Part shown: positions 7,506 through 14,533 of the stretch, one piece after another
Layout of the letters: each line of letters begins with the position of its first letter
How positions within the stretch are numbered: the stretch's first letter is position 1
Assembly (NCBI GenBank): GCA_005800405.1
Contig: SYFN01000177.1
Coordinates: 1-14,533, forward strand
Length of the DNA stretch: 14,533 bases
From: Burkholderiales bacterium
GTDB lineage: Bacteria > Pseudomonadota > Gammaproteobacteria > Burkholderiales > Burkholderiaceae_D
Direction of reading: 5' to 3'
Made by a program: the position numbers and the translations under genes
The notes under the pieces: generated by a model
Told to the model about the DNA's origin: nothing
Seen by the model: the letters and a program-made list of their open reading frames with translations, nothing else
The model's database searches: none

Positions 7506-9074
7506 TCAGTAACTGAGTGGCGTAGTGTTTTGTTTCGCGATCTCCAGCGCCGTGCCGGGTCCTTGTATCGCACTTTTACGATGGTAAAACGCCAGTGCGC
7601 GCAAACCGCCCAATTCTTCACCGCCACCGGCGCGTCCAGGACCGCCATGGATCGATGCGGGCATCACATTGCCATGGCCGGTATGTGTCTTTGCAACCTC
7701 CGGGCTCACCAGATGGACACGCCCATGCGAGCCCGCCAGTTCCTGCGCGGTGCTGGCCATCCATGCAGGGTCAGCACTGTAGACCGAGGCCACCAGCGAG
7801 CCCAGCCCGCGGTGGGCGATATCCATCGCATGCGCCAGATCGCGGTATCCCATCAAGGAAGACACCGGACCGAACACTTCGAGATGATGAACTTTGGTCG
7901 CCGCATCCGAATCGCGTACACCCAGAAGGGTCGGTGCGATACAGGCCGAACGCTCATCGGCATCCAGCAGCGGCTGCGCGCTGCCATCAAAGAGCGTGCT
8001 CGATTCGCTTTTAAGCTGAGTCAGACCTGCCTGAACACTATCGTATTGCTCGCGGCTGACCAGCGCGCCCATACCAGTCTCTGCATTGCGTGGATCACCG
8101 GTGCGGATGGCTGCGAGCTTGCCAGCGGCTGCTTCCGCGACGGCATGCATATAGCCTTTGGGTACCAGCGCGCGGCGCGGCGCGGTACAGCGCTGACCAC
8201 TCTTGATGGTCATGTCGCGGACCAGATTATCGACATACAGATTGAATGCTTCAGTTCCCGGTGCAGCATCTTCGCCGAGTATCGTGACATTGAGACTGTC
8301 GGCTTCAATGTTCACGCGCACCGAGTCGCGTGCGATGGATGGGTGAGTGCGGATTTTACTTGCCGTGTCCGCAGAGCCGGTAAACGACATCACATCAAAG
8401 GGCGTGAGTGCATCCAGCAATCCCGTCGAGTTACCGCAGACGATGGATAGCGCGCCTGGTGGCAGCAGCCCGGCTTCAATAACATCGGCCACCATTCTGT
8501 GAGTGAGCCATGCAGTCACGGTTGAAGGCTTGATCACGACAGGCACGCCTGACAGCAGCGCGGGTGCAGCTTTCTCCCACAAACCCCAGCTGGGGAAATT
8601 GAACGCATTGATGAACAAGGCCAGGCCCCGTACCGGCACCATGAGGTGCTGCGATTGGAATAACTGGTCTTTCGACATCATTGTGGCAGCACCGTCTGTC
8701 AGCGATGTGGCATCCCCCAGTCCTGCACCCAGTTTGGCGTAATACCCCAGCGTGAAAAGGCCACCGTCGACATCGATACCTGAATCAGCCTTCGTGCTGC
8801 CTGAATTCGCCAGCGAGATCGCGTAGTAATCATCGCGTTTGGCTTGCATCAGCTTCACCATCTCGGAGAGCATTGCGGCTCGCTGCGCATAGCTCATGGT
8901 CTTGAGCGCCCGACCACCTTCCTTGCGCGCGAAGTCGAAAGCTTGTGGAAGACCTTCCGCTGCCCCCCCGGTGTGTGCCAGCGTCTCACCCGTGATGGGG
9001 TCGAGAAGGGTATGTACTGCCCGTGATGGCGATTGCCACTGGCCACCGAAATAGTTCGAGAGAAAGGTCGTCAT
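7506..9074 (-). CDS. boxD: 3,4-dehydroadipyl-CoA semialdehyde dehydrogenase (NADP+)
   Basis: BoxD oxidises 3,4-dehydroadipyl-CoA semialdehyde, the product of BoxC, to 3,4-dehydroadipyl-CoA with NADP+. The 522-residue protein is an aldehyde dehydrogenase of the PaaZ/BoxD type. Visible residues are INAFNFPSWG with oxyanion Asn159, IKPS (Lys182), FTGSADT (231-237), the general base Glu257 in NIEADSLN and the nucleophile Cys296 in KSGQRCTAPRR. There is no hydratase domain, which separates it from full-length PaaZ. The start is ATG 9074, giving the expected N terminus MTTFLSNYFGG; no Shine-Dalgarno is obvious, so initiation may be weak or the leader unusual. It is divergent from boxR across a 214-bp gap and is first in the boxD-bclA-hydrolase unit. 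Confidence 0.93.
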   Translation of the reverse strand: MTTFLSNYFGGQWQSPSRAVHTLLDPITGETLAHTGGAAEGLPQAFDFARKEGGRALKTMSYAQRAAMLSEMVKLMQAKRDDYYAISLANSGSTKADSGIDVDGGLFTLGYYAKLGAGLGDATSLTDGAATMMSKDQLFQSQHLMVPVRGLALFINAFNFPSWGLWEKAAPALLSGVPVVIKPSTVTAWLTHRMVADVIEAGLLPPGALSIVCGNSTGLLDALTPFDVMSFTGSADTASKIRTHPSIARDSVRVNIEADSLNVTILGEDAAPGTEAFNLYVDNLVRDMTIKSGQRCTAPRRALVPKGYMHAVAEAAAGKLAAIRTGDPRNAETGMGALVSREQYDSVQAGLTQLKSESSTLFDGSAQPLLDADERSACIAPTLLGVRDSDAATKVHHLEVFGPVSSLMGYRDLAHAMDIAHRGLGSLVASVYSADPAWMASTAQELAGSHGRVHLVSPEVAKTHTGHGNVMPASIHGGPGRAGGGEELGGLRALAFYHRKSAIQGPGTALEIAKQNTTPLSY

Positions 9075-9181
9075 AAGATCAGTATGGGTTGATGAGCAGC
9101 GTACACGAAAATGTGACCCGATGTGTTGGTGTTGCCCAGGATTCAGCGGGCTCGCTCATGGTGTTTCGGCCACGTGCCGCA

Positions 9182-9211
9182 TTGCTGACTTTGAAGTAAT
9201 GAATTTATAAT
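9182..9211 (+). promoter_or_regulatory. Predicted boxR promoter
   Basis: TTGCTG (9182-9187), an 18-bp spacer and a perfect TATAAT (9206-9211). The final T of the -10 box is the first base of TGCA (9211-9214), so a bound regulator would block polymerase. Transcription would start near 9218, about 70 nt before boxR. Confidence 0.5.
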
Positions 9212-9236
9212 GCATCAACTTTTAGTGTAAGTGCAA
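9207..9236 (-). promoter_or_regulatory. Possible boxD promoter overlapping the boxR operator
   Basis: On the minus strand TTGCAC (9236-9231) and CATTAT (9212-9207) are separated by 18 bp. Match to consensus is only moderate (3/6 and 4/6), so this is a candidate, supported by its position between the two TGCA-containing motifs. Confidence 0.35.
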
Positions 9237-9239
9237 TAT
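9207..9239. promoter_or_regulatory. Putative BoxR operator in the boxD/boxR gap
   Basis: ATAATGCA (9207-9214) and TGCAATAT (9232-9239) form an imperfect inverted pair whose TGCA cores start 21 bp apart, two helical turns. Both 8-mers recur at the boxC promoter (12435-12442 and 12400-12407). From memory, BoxR and its paralogue BzdR in Azoarcus bind TGCA-based operators and are released by benzoyl-CoA. A further TGCA is at 9259-9262. Assignment to BoxR is inference from motif sharing and location. Confidence 0.6.
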
Positions 9240-9288
9240 CTTTCGTGCGTCAAGCCGGTGCAAAGGCGGCTTGTCATCACTTCGCCCC

Positions 9289-10161
9289 ATGACAATACCA
9301 TCCACCGATAACGACAAAGATCCTTTTCTGGCAGCGCTGGGCGAGCGGCTCAAGCTGCTGCGTGCGCGGCGCGGGCTCACCCGCAAGGCGCTGGCCAAGC
9401 TCGCTGATGTATCGGAGCGCCATGTGGCTAATGTTGAGTCGGGCGTGGGCAATGCGTCTATCCAGTTTCTTCGTCAGCTATGCACGGTGCTGAACTGCTC
9501 ATTGGCCGAGATGACGGGTGACGAAACCGCCTCCTCGCCTGACTGGCTGATGATTCGCGAAATCCTGCGTGGTCGCAGTGATGGGGCATTGGCCCAAGCT
9601 CGTGCCGCACTGAGTGAATTGCTCGATGCGCCAGCCACTGAAAGCTCGCGTCGTCAGCGCATCGCGCTGGTCGGTTTGCGTGGTGCCGGTAAATCCAGTT
9701 TGGGGCGCTTGCTTGGTCGGCATCTGAATGTGCCTTTCATTGAATTGTCGGGACAGATCGAACAGATCGCGGGTTGCGGTATCGCGGAGATCCATGCCTT
9801 GTACGGGCAGACGGCTTATCGTCGCTACGAGCAAAGGGCGCTGGAAGAAGTGATTCGGCATCACGCACAGGTCGTGATCGCAACACCCGGGGGCATCGTC
9901 TCCGAGCCAGCCACCTTTAACGTGCTGCTCTCGCATTGCTATACGGTCTGGCTCAGAGCTTCGACGGAAGAGCACATGAACCGCGTGCTGGCCCAGGGCG
10001 ACCGGCGCCCTATGTCCGGCAATCGGGAGGCCATGGAGGACTTGAAGCGCATCCTCGAAAGCCGGGCGCAGTTCTATTCAAAAGCAGATCATCTGTTTGA
10101 TACTAGCGACATGACGCTCGAAGTCGCATTCAATCGTCTCTCTGGCCTTCTGGCCCCATGA
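9289..10161 (+). CDS. boxR: Benzoyl-CoA-responsive transcriptional regulator BoxR
   Basis: This is a 290-residue cytoplasmic regulator of the BoxR/BzdR type. Residues about 16-76 are an Xre-family HTH (LGERLKLLRARRGL, then LAKLADVSERHVANVESG). A linker (about 80-122) leads to a shikimate-kinase-like P-loop domain with Walker A GLRGAGKSS (129-137) and ELSGQIEQIAG (152-162); in the family this domain senses benzoyl-CoA and does not act as a kinase. I chose ATG 9289, as BoxR proteins begin close to the DPFLAALGER segment; a TTG at 9271 is possible but less likely, and neither has a strong Shine-Dalgarno. It is divergent from boxD, and its promoter overlaps TGCA motifs, consistent with autoregulation. 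Confidence 0.93.
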   Translation: MTIPSTDNDKDPFLAALGERLKLLRARRGLTRKALAKLADVSERHVANVESGVGNASIQFLRQLCTVLNCSLAEMTGDETASSPDWLMIREILRGRSDGALAQARAALSELLDAPATESSRRQRIALVGLRGAGKSSLGRLLGRHLNVPFIELSGQIEQIAGCGIAEIHALYGQTAYRRYEQRALEEVIRHHAQVVIATPGGIVSEPATFNVLLSHCYTVWLRASTEEHMNRVLAQGDRRPMSGNREAMEDLKRILESRAQFYSKADHLFDTSDMTLEVAFNRLSGLLAP

Positions 10162-10396
10162 GCGTACTCTCAGCCATCCTGCATACCCGGTTGTGTGACT
10201 CACACACCACACAAAAATCCGGGCCGTCTGTTGTTAATTTCGTTCTGACGTGTTTCCAATGGGTCTGTACGGAACCCTTGGGAATCTGCCTGCACATATG
10301 CCGTGTACCTGATGATGCCCAATCTCGTTGATCTCTCAACCGATTGCGTATGCAAGGATTTTTTCAATGACCGCACGCTCGACCCATTATTAGTCC
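10162..10396. other. Gap between boxR and the ankyrin gene
   Basis: No gene is visible in these 235 bp. They hold GTGTG-ACT-CACAC (10193-10205), nested inside CCCGG (10186-10190) and CCGGG (10219-10223), without a following T-run, and three scattered TGCA (10180, 10291, 10351). No good promoter and no Shine-Dalgarno is seen in front of the ankyrin gene. A TAG at 10391-10393 blocks any in-frame upstream start. Confidence 0.5.
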
Positions 10397-12220
10397 ATGA
10401 TTATCTCTAATCTTCTGATATCGAACCTGACACGATCTACTTCACTCAACAACACTGCGCAGACAGTTCAAGTAAGCGCATCTATTACCGCTGTAGATCT
10501 TGGTCCGAACGCGCGGCCAGGCGAGCCGCTACAGGTGCTGTACATCACCTCCGGGAAGGATTTCCCGGACGAGGTTGATGCAATGGAGGAAAGTTTTGGC
10601 CGAAATCAGCTCAATGCCGGACTTCTGGATCTCGCAGATATCGAGGGTAAAAATATCGTAGAGAGAAAGAAAAATCTCAACTCAAAGATTGTACAGTTAC
10701 ACAAAGATCGCCGTATCGATCACGCTACCTTGGTGATCGTCAGCATGCACGGTGGTGATGCCCCGCCACCTGAAGATCAGGAAGTTCGAATTGAAAAGGC
10801 GGCCGATGAAATTCAAAACGTATCCAACAGCGATAACGTTAAAAACAGTACTTACATGCTCAGCGTCCTTGATCATGCGTTAGAATTCGATTTTCGTTGG
10901 CTGATCTCTCGTGTTCGAAACACTCTGGGCGATGGCGTTCCATACCAAGGTCAAATACACTTAGAAGCCTGTGGCGCAAAGCGATCTTTGGAGCTAGTAG
11001 CTGATGATGGTTTCAGCTATGTTGCTTATGGAGGTAGTAAACCTGTCTCCACCCTAGACGGACAGATTACTTGTCTTGCGGTGGTTGATCTTCTGGGCTG
11101 GTGTCATCGGAATCGTGTAGAGTTTCCGGCGTCCGAAAAAATCGCCGAGCACGCAGCCTCGGTGAGCGGGGCAACAGTTTCCGTCAAAACTACAGAGCAA
11201 TCGATTGTTTTTTCAGCGCTCAAATCCACACCCAGGCCGCTTATCAAAACTAAAGCTGTTTACGAAGGCATAGAAACCAAGGGCGCGCGCGTCATGGAAG
11301 AAAAACTCGCGCACGGAAGTACTGAGGCCGTTAAAAAAACGATAGAAAAATTTGGAGAAACGATATGGGATCACCTCAGCTCGACAGTGATTTTTGATGT
11401 CGTTGATTCCGAGAGAGATGTGATCGAGAAATTGAGTTTACTGGACGATTATCAATGGCCTCTGGACGAGGTCGATGGGGAGGGAAATACACTGTTGCAT
11501 GTCGCTGCAGAGCTGGGTAATACGTCGTTGATTGATTTTTGCGTCGACGCTGTACTGAACATCAATGCAAAAAACAAGGAAGGTGAGCGGCCGTTACACG
11601 TTGCAGTGTCAGCGGGGGCGGTTGATGCGGTCAAGAGTCTGCTCAAAGCAGGGGTAAATCCCAGTCTGTATTTTTTATTCAACGGCGAAAGCTATAACCT
11701 TTTTCACATCGCGATAGGATTTGGGAATAATGAAATTATAAAAGTCATGCTGGAGTCGCCTCATGTGGAAGTCAATGCGGGGATCAGCAATGGAAAAACA
11801 TCTGCGCTGCATCTCGCCGCAGTGCGAGACAACAGCCGAGCAGTCGCTTTGCTGGCGGCGAAGCGCGCTGATTTGAATATCAGGGACAAGGGTGGTAAAA
11901 CGCCGCTTCATTTCGCGATCAGTTCGGGAAGCATGAAAGCTGCGATAGCTTTAATCGAAGCGGGCGCTAATCTGGCGTTAGCGAACGGTGAAGGCCTGCA
12001 GCCGTTAATGATGGCGGCAACCAAAAAGACGGGTCAGTATTTGGTCAGTTTGTTGATCTCTCATGGTGCGCCGATCAATGCGGTAGACAAGTCGAATAAC
12101 ACCCCAGTGCATCACGCTGCTCGTGCAGAAGAGCTTCAGTCGGTGAAGGTTCTGGTGAATGCTGGTGCAGATCTAAGTCTTGTCAATCGAAGCGGGCAGA
12201 CGCCTGCGGACTTGGCATAG
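10397..12220 (+). CDS. Ankyrin-repeat protein with a candidate caspase-like (clan CD) cysteine-protease half
   Basis: I do not recognise this 607-residue protein as a known gene. Residues 1-33 are rich in Ser, Thr, Asn and Ile with no Asp or Glu, and are not a Sec signal. Residues about 46-240 look like an alpha/beta domain: strand QVLYITSG (46-53), strand TLVIVSM ending in His118-Gly119-Gly120, a polar insert (121-150), then strand GQIHLE running into Ala191-Cys192-Gly193, followed by FSYVAYGGSK (206-215). The His-Gly and Ala-Cys pattern resembles clan CD peptidases (caspase, CHAT, C80). Residues about 241-345 are unassigned. Ankyrin repeats start near residues 363, 396, 430, 466, 500, 533 and 567, with a half-repeat GQTPADLA at the end. 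The start ATG 10397 is fixed by TAG at 10391. The gene is less GC-rich than its neighbours by eye, has no Shine-Dalgarno and lies between boxR and boxC with no link to the pathway, which suggests acquisition. Ankyrin repeats are certain, protease activity is a hypothesis. Confidence 0.85.
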   Translation: MIISNLLISNLTRSTSLNNTAQTVQVSASITAVDLGPNARPGEPLQVLYITSGKDFPDEVDAMEESFGRNQLNAGLLDLADIEGKNIVERKKNLNSKIVQLHKDRRIDHATLVIVSMHGGDAPPPEDQEVRIEKAADEIQNVSNSDNVKNSTYMLSVLDHALEFDFRWLISRVRNTLGDGVPYQGQIHLEACGAKRSLELVADDGFSYVAYGGSKPVSTLDGQITCLAVVDLLGWCHRNRVEFPASEKIAEHAASVSGATVSVKTTEQSIVFSALKSTPRPLIKTKAVYEGIETKGARVMEEKLAHGSTEAVKKTIEKFGETIWDHLSSTVIFDVVDSERDVIEKLSLLDDYQWPLDEVDGEGNTLLHVAAELGNTSLIDFCVDAVLNINAKNKEGERPLHVAVSAGAVDAVKSLLKAGVNPSLYFLFNGESYNLFHIAIGFGNNEIIKVMLESPHVEVNAGISNGKTSALHLAAVRDNSRAVALLAAKRADLNIRDKGGKTPLHFAISSGSMKAAIALIEAGANLALANGEGLQPLMMAATKKTGQYLVSLLISHGAPINAVDKSNNTPVHHAARAEELQSVKVLVNAGADLSLVNRSGQTPADLA

Positions 12221-12354
12221 CGATCCGAACGACACTCGGTTGCAAAATTTTTATATCAATGCCGTCCGGCGCGGTCGACACCCAAGCATCGACTGTGAAT
12301 TGGCTCGGAACTGGGACCGGCCGCTGGCCACGGACCTCCGCAAGCCGCACTCCT

Positions 12355-12373
12355 GATATGCGGCCCGCATATC
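12355..12373. promoter_or_regulatory. Perfect 19-bp palindrome upstream of the boxC promoter
   Basis: GATATGCGG (12355-12363) and CCGCATATC (12365-12373) are exact reverse complements around a single C. It ends 8 bp before the -35 box of boxC, a usual place for an activator or a second repressor. It lacks a T-run. It could also be a terminator-like hairpin for the ankyrin transcript or a remnant of an inserted element's end. Confidence 0.5.
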
Positions 12374-12381
12374 TCCCGGCA

Positions 12382-12410
12382 TTGACGAACTCTGTAAAAT
12401 GCAATATAGT
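12382..12410 (+). promoter_or_regulatory. Sigma-70-type promoter of boxC
   Basis: TTGACG (12382-12387), a 17-bp spacer and TATAGT (12405-12410). Each box differs from consensus at one position. Transcription would start near 12417, about 37 nt before boxC, so boxC and boxB do not depend on readthrough from the ankyrin gene. Confidence 0.7.
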
Positions 12411-12442
12411 GCTTGTATGAAATAAAAATGCACAATAATGCA
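12400..12442. promoter_or_regulatory. Putative BoxR operator at boxC
   Basis: TGCAATAT (12400-12407) overlaps the -10 box. TGCA (12429-12432), CAATAA and TGCA (12439-12442) form TGCA-N6-TGCA in the leader, with cores one helical turn apart, the second within ATAATGCA (12435-12442). The same two 8-mers occur at the boxR/boxD gap. The layout suits repression of boxC in the absence of benzoyl-CoA. No Shine-Dalgarno separates the last motif from ATG 12454. Confidence 0.6.
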
Positions 12443-12453
12443 AAATCTAATCT

Positions 12454-14121
12454 ATGAGCTCGCCATTAATCGTCAGCTACGGGACTGCCCCTGAACAATA
12501 CCGTCATTGGACATTGGCAATTGACGACCAGGACAGATCTATCGCGACCCTGACGATGAAGGTCGATGAGAATGGCGGGCTTCGCGAGGGCTACAAGCTC
12601 AAGCTCAAGTCTTACGATCTGGGTGTCGATATCGAGCTCCATGATGCGGTCCAGCGGATTCGTTTCGAGCATCCGACCGTGCGCACTGTGGTCATTACGG
12701 GTGGACGCGATCGTATTTTTTGTTCTGGTGCGAATATCTTCATGCTAGGTCTTTCCTCGCATGCGTGGAAGGTGAATTTCTGTAAATTCACCAATGAGAC
12801 GCGCAATGGTTTGGAGGACTCCAGCCAGTATGACGGATTGAAATTCCTGGCGGCAGTCAATGGCGCATGCGCCGGTGGTGGTTATGAGCTGGCCGCTGCT
12901 TGCGACGAAATCGTGTTGGTGGATGATCGCTCGTCTGCGGTGAGTCTGCCTGAGATACCCTTGCTGGGTGTTTTGCCCGGTACTGGTGGACTGACGCGTC
13001 TGACTGACAAGCGTAACGTGCGTCATGATCATGCGGATATTTTTTGCACGACTTCCGAGGGTGTTCGTGGTCAGCGAGCGAAGGATTGGAAATTGGTTGA
13101 TGAGATCGCCAAGCCTGCCGTGTTCGCGCAGGTAGTGCGCGAGCGGGCGATCGCGCTGGCAGCGCAAAGCGACCGCCCTGTGCGCGCGCAGGGCGTGCAA
13201 CTGACACCGCTGTCGCGTGAAATTTCCGCGACGGGTATTGAATACGATTTCGTTTCTATTGTGATGGATAGAGATGCGCGTCACGCAACGATCACGGTCA
13301 AAGCACCTGCGGCACCGGCGCCTGCTGATATCGCCGGCATTGAAGCGGTGGGTGCTCACTGGTGGCCACTACAAATGGCGCGAGAGCTGGATGACGCGAT
13401 ACTGCACCTTCGCACGAATGAAACGGCGCTCGGTACCTGGCTGCTGAAAACGAGCGGCGAGGCACGACACGTCATGGCCTGTGATGCGAGCATGGTGGAA
13501 AACGGATCGCACTGGCTGGTACGCGAGACTATAGGTTTGTTACGACGCACGCTCGCTCGCCTGGATGTGTCTTCGCGTACTTTATTTGCGCTCATTGATA
13601 CAAATAGCTGCTTTGCCGGCACATTAGCTGAGCTCGCGTTCGCTGCCGACCGCAGCTACATGCTGATGCTGTCGGATAGCCCGGAACGAGCGCCGTACCT
13701 TTGTTTGTCCGAGATGAATTTTTCTCCACTGCCCATGATCTCGGGTCAATCGCGTCTCGCGCGCCGCTTCTATGAAGATGACGCTTTGTTAGGCGCTGTG
13801 CGCGCCAAAATTGGTGAGTCGCTGGATGCAGATTCCGCTATGGCGTTAGGACTGGTGACCACCAATCCTGATGATATCGATTGGTCTGATGAAATACGAA
13901 TGGCGCTCGAGGAGCGCGCTAGCATGTCGCCTGATGCCCTGACAGGTTTGGAAGCAAACCTGCGCTTTAATGGGAAAGAAAACATGGCCACGCGTGTGTT
14001 TGGTCGATTGTCCGCCTGGCAGAACTGGATTTTCAATCGTCCGAATGCGGTGGGTGAACTAGGTGCTTTGAAAGTTTATGGCAGTGGTACCAAAGCCAAA
14101 TTTGATTTCGATCGCATATAG
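12454..14121 (+). CDS. boxC: 2,3-epoxybenzoyl-CoA dihydrolase (benzoyl-CoA-dihydrodiol lyase)
   Basis: BoxC opens the ring of 2,3-epoxybenzoyl-CoA with two waters, giving 3,4-dehydroadipyl-CoA semialdehyde and formate, the substrate of BoxD. It has 555 residues and two crotonase-like halves. The first (about 20-270) shows the oxyanion-hole segments FCSGANIFMLG (89-99) and NGACAGGGYE (136-145) and the conserved SLPEIPLLGVLPGTGGLTRL (164-183) with acidic residue E167 near the expected catalytic region. The second half (about 275-555) is a degenerate crotonase domain with YMLMLSDS and YLCLSEMNFSPLPM. Length and these blocks match BoxC and not a simple enoyl-CoA hydratase (about 260 residues). 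The start is ATG 12454, with no clear Shine-Dalgarno; the leader is AT-rich. boxB follows after 76 bp, presumably in the same operon. Confidence 0.94.
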   Translation: MSSPLIVSYGTAPEQYRHWTLAIDDQDRSIATLTMKVDENGGLREGYKLKLKSYDLGVDIELHDAVQRIRFEHPTVRTVVITGGRDRIFCSGANIFMLGLSSHAWKVNFCKFTNETRNGLEDSSQYDGLKFLAAVNGACAGGGYELAAACDEIVLVDDRSSAVSLPEIPLLGVLPGTGGLTRLTDKRNVRHDHADIFCTTSEGVRGQRAKDWKLVDEIAKPAVFAQVVRERAIALAAQSDRPVRAQGVQLTPLSREISATGIEYDFVSIVMDRDARHATITVKAPAAPAPADIAGIEAVGAHWWPLQMARELDDAILHLRTNETALGTWLLKTSGEARHVMACDASMVENGSHWLVRETIGLLRRTLARLDVSSRTLFALIDTNSCFAGTLAELAFAADRSYMLMLSDSPERAPYLCLSEMNFSPLPMISGQSRLARRFYEDDALLGAVRAKIGESLDADSAMALGLVTTNPDDIDWSDEIRMALEERASMSPDALTGLEANLRFNGKENMATRVFGRLSAWQNWIFNRPNAVGELGALKVYGSGTKAKFDFDRI

Positions 14122-14197
14122 CAGCGGTCCGGCAGCAGAGTTTGAAATCTAAAAAATAACGAACATAAAAAATACACTGAGATAACGAGGAAATAGC

Positions 14198-14533
14198 GTG
14201 AGCACGATTGACTACAGCGAAAAAATTCCAAACAACGTCAACCTGTCAGAAGATCGAGCCCTGCAGCGCGCGCTTGAGCACTGGCAGCCGAACTATCTGC
14301 AGTGGTGGAATGCCATGGGCCCGGACGGCTCACATGGCTTTGATGTCTATCTGCGCACCGCCATCAACACCACGCCTGAAGGCTGGGCACAGTTTGGCCA
14401 TGTGAAGATGCCGGATTATCGCTGGGGGATTTTCCTTGCAGCGCAGGATCGGGAACGCAAGGTGAATTTTGGCGAGCATAAGGGTGAGGCTGCCTGGCAA
14501 GACGTGCCTGGCGAACATCGCGCCAACCTGCGC
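14198..14533 (+). CDS. boxB: Benzoyl-CoA 2,3-epoxidase subunit B, 5' part only
   Basis: BoxB is the di-iron oxygenase subunit that, with reductase BoxA, converts benzoyl-CoA, O2 and NADPH to 2,3-epoxybenzoyl-CoA. Only the first 112 codons are in the window and the frame is open to the last base; the full protein is about 470 residues. The start is GTG 14198, with GAGG at 14187-14190 seven bases upstream. The N terminus STIDYSEKIPNNVNL, then LEHWQPNYLQWWNAMGPDG, VYLRTAI, GHVKMPDYRWGIFLA and VNFGEHKGE are typical of BoxB. The di-iron ligands lie further on and cannot be checked here. boxA is presumably beyond the window. The 76-bp boxC-boxB gap holds no terminator. Confidence 0.93.
   Translation, partial: MSTIDYSEKIPNNVNLSEDRALQRALEHWQPNYLQWWNAMGPDGSHGFDVYLRTAINTTPEGWAQFGHVKMPDYRWGIFLAAQDRERKVNFGEHKGEAAWQDVPGEHRANLR

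Noticed and set aside
7383..8450. 355-codon plus-strand open frame opposite boxD and the bclA start
   Set aside because: It is antisense to a clear aldehyde dehydrogenase, has Cys/Arg/His-rich composition and no family motif; long antisense frames are common in GC-rich genes.
10130..10339. 69-codon minus-strand frame after boxR
   Set aside because: It overlaps the boxR end, has no ribosome site and resembles nothing; the gap is better described as non-coding.
12745..13359. 204-codon minus-strand frame inside boxC
   Set aside because: It lies wholly antisense to boxC, with Arg-rich low-quality composition and no start signals.
1..14533. CRISPR arrays, tRNA/rRNA genes, IS elements, integrases
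   Set aside because: I found no regularly spaced repeats, cloverleaf sequences, transposase motifs or attachment-site pairs.

Overview
The window looks like betaproteobacterial DNA, most likely Burkholderiales; I would lean to an Oxalobacteraceae-type genome, but that is inference from protein style only. Its core is most of an aerobic 'box' benzoate pathway, in which benzoate is activated to benzoyl-CoA, epoxidised, ring-opened to a CoA-bound semialdehyde plus formate, and oxidised to 3,4-dehydroadipyl-CoA. Codon use is moderately GC-rich. Exceptions are an AT-rich intergenic stretch near 3.8-3.96 kb and the ankyrin gene at 10.4-12.2 kb, which looks less GC-rich by eye.

Layout. (1) 1-558: 3' half of a fumarylacetoacetase gene broken by an in-frame TAA at 19-21. 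(2) 652-3578: a tripartite TRAP transporter in the order small permease, large permease, binding protein, closed by a terminator at 3601-3627. (3) 3579-4829: an AT-rich spacer with a good sigma-70-type promoter, a small Xre-like HTH protein, and a convergent DUF3429-type membrane protein. (4) 5028-9074, minus strand: boxD (semialdehyde dehydrogenase), bclA (benzoate-CoA ligase) and an alpha/beta hydrolase that overlaps bclA by 11 bp and is interrupted by an in-frame TGA. (5) 9075-14533, plus strand: boxR (Xre HTH plus shikimate-kinase-like regulator), an ankyrin gene unrelated to the pathway, boxC (epoxide dihydrolase) and the first 112 codons of boxB, which starts at GTG and runs off the end.

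Regulation. The boxD/boxR divergent gap and the boxC promoter share two 8-mers, ATAATGCA and TGCAATAT. They overlap or flank recognisable -10 elements, and the boxC leader carries TGCA-N6-TGCA. This fits a BoxR regulon repressed until benzoyl-CoA appears. A perfect 19-bp palindrome lies just upstream of the boxC -35 box.

The most unusual gene is the 607-residue protein at 10397-12220, lying between boxR and boxC. Its C-terminal 245 residues form about seven and a half ankyrin repeats. Its N-terminal half shows a candidate clan CD (caspase/CHAT/C80-like) His-Gly and Ala-Cys pair (H118, C192). Its first 33 residues are Ser/Thr/Asn-rich with no acidic residue, as seen in many type III secretion substrates. 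It is unrelated to benzoate metabolism and may be a secreted effector or defence-type protease carried as cargo. Two separate nonsense codons, of different types, in otherwise intact genes are the other point needing explanation.
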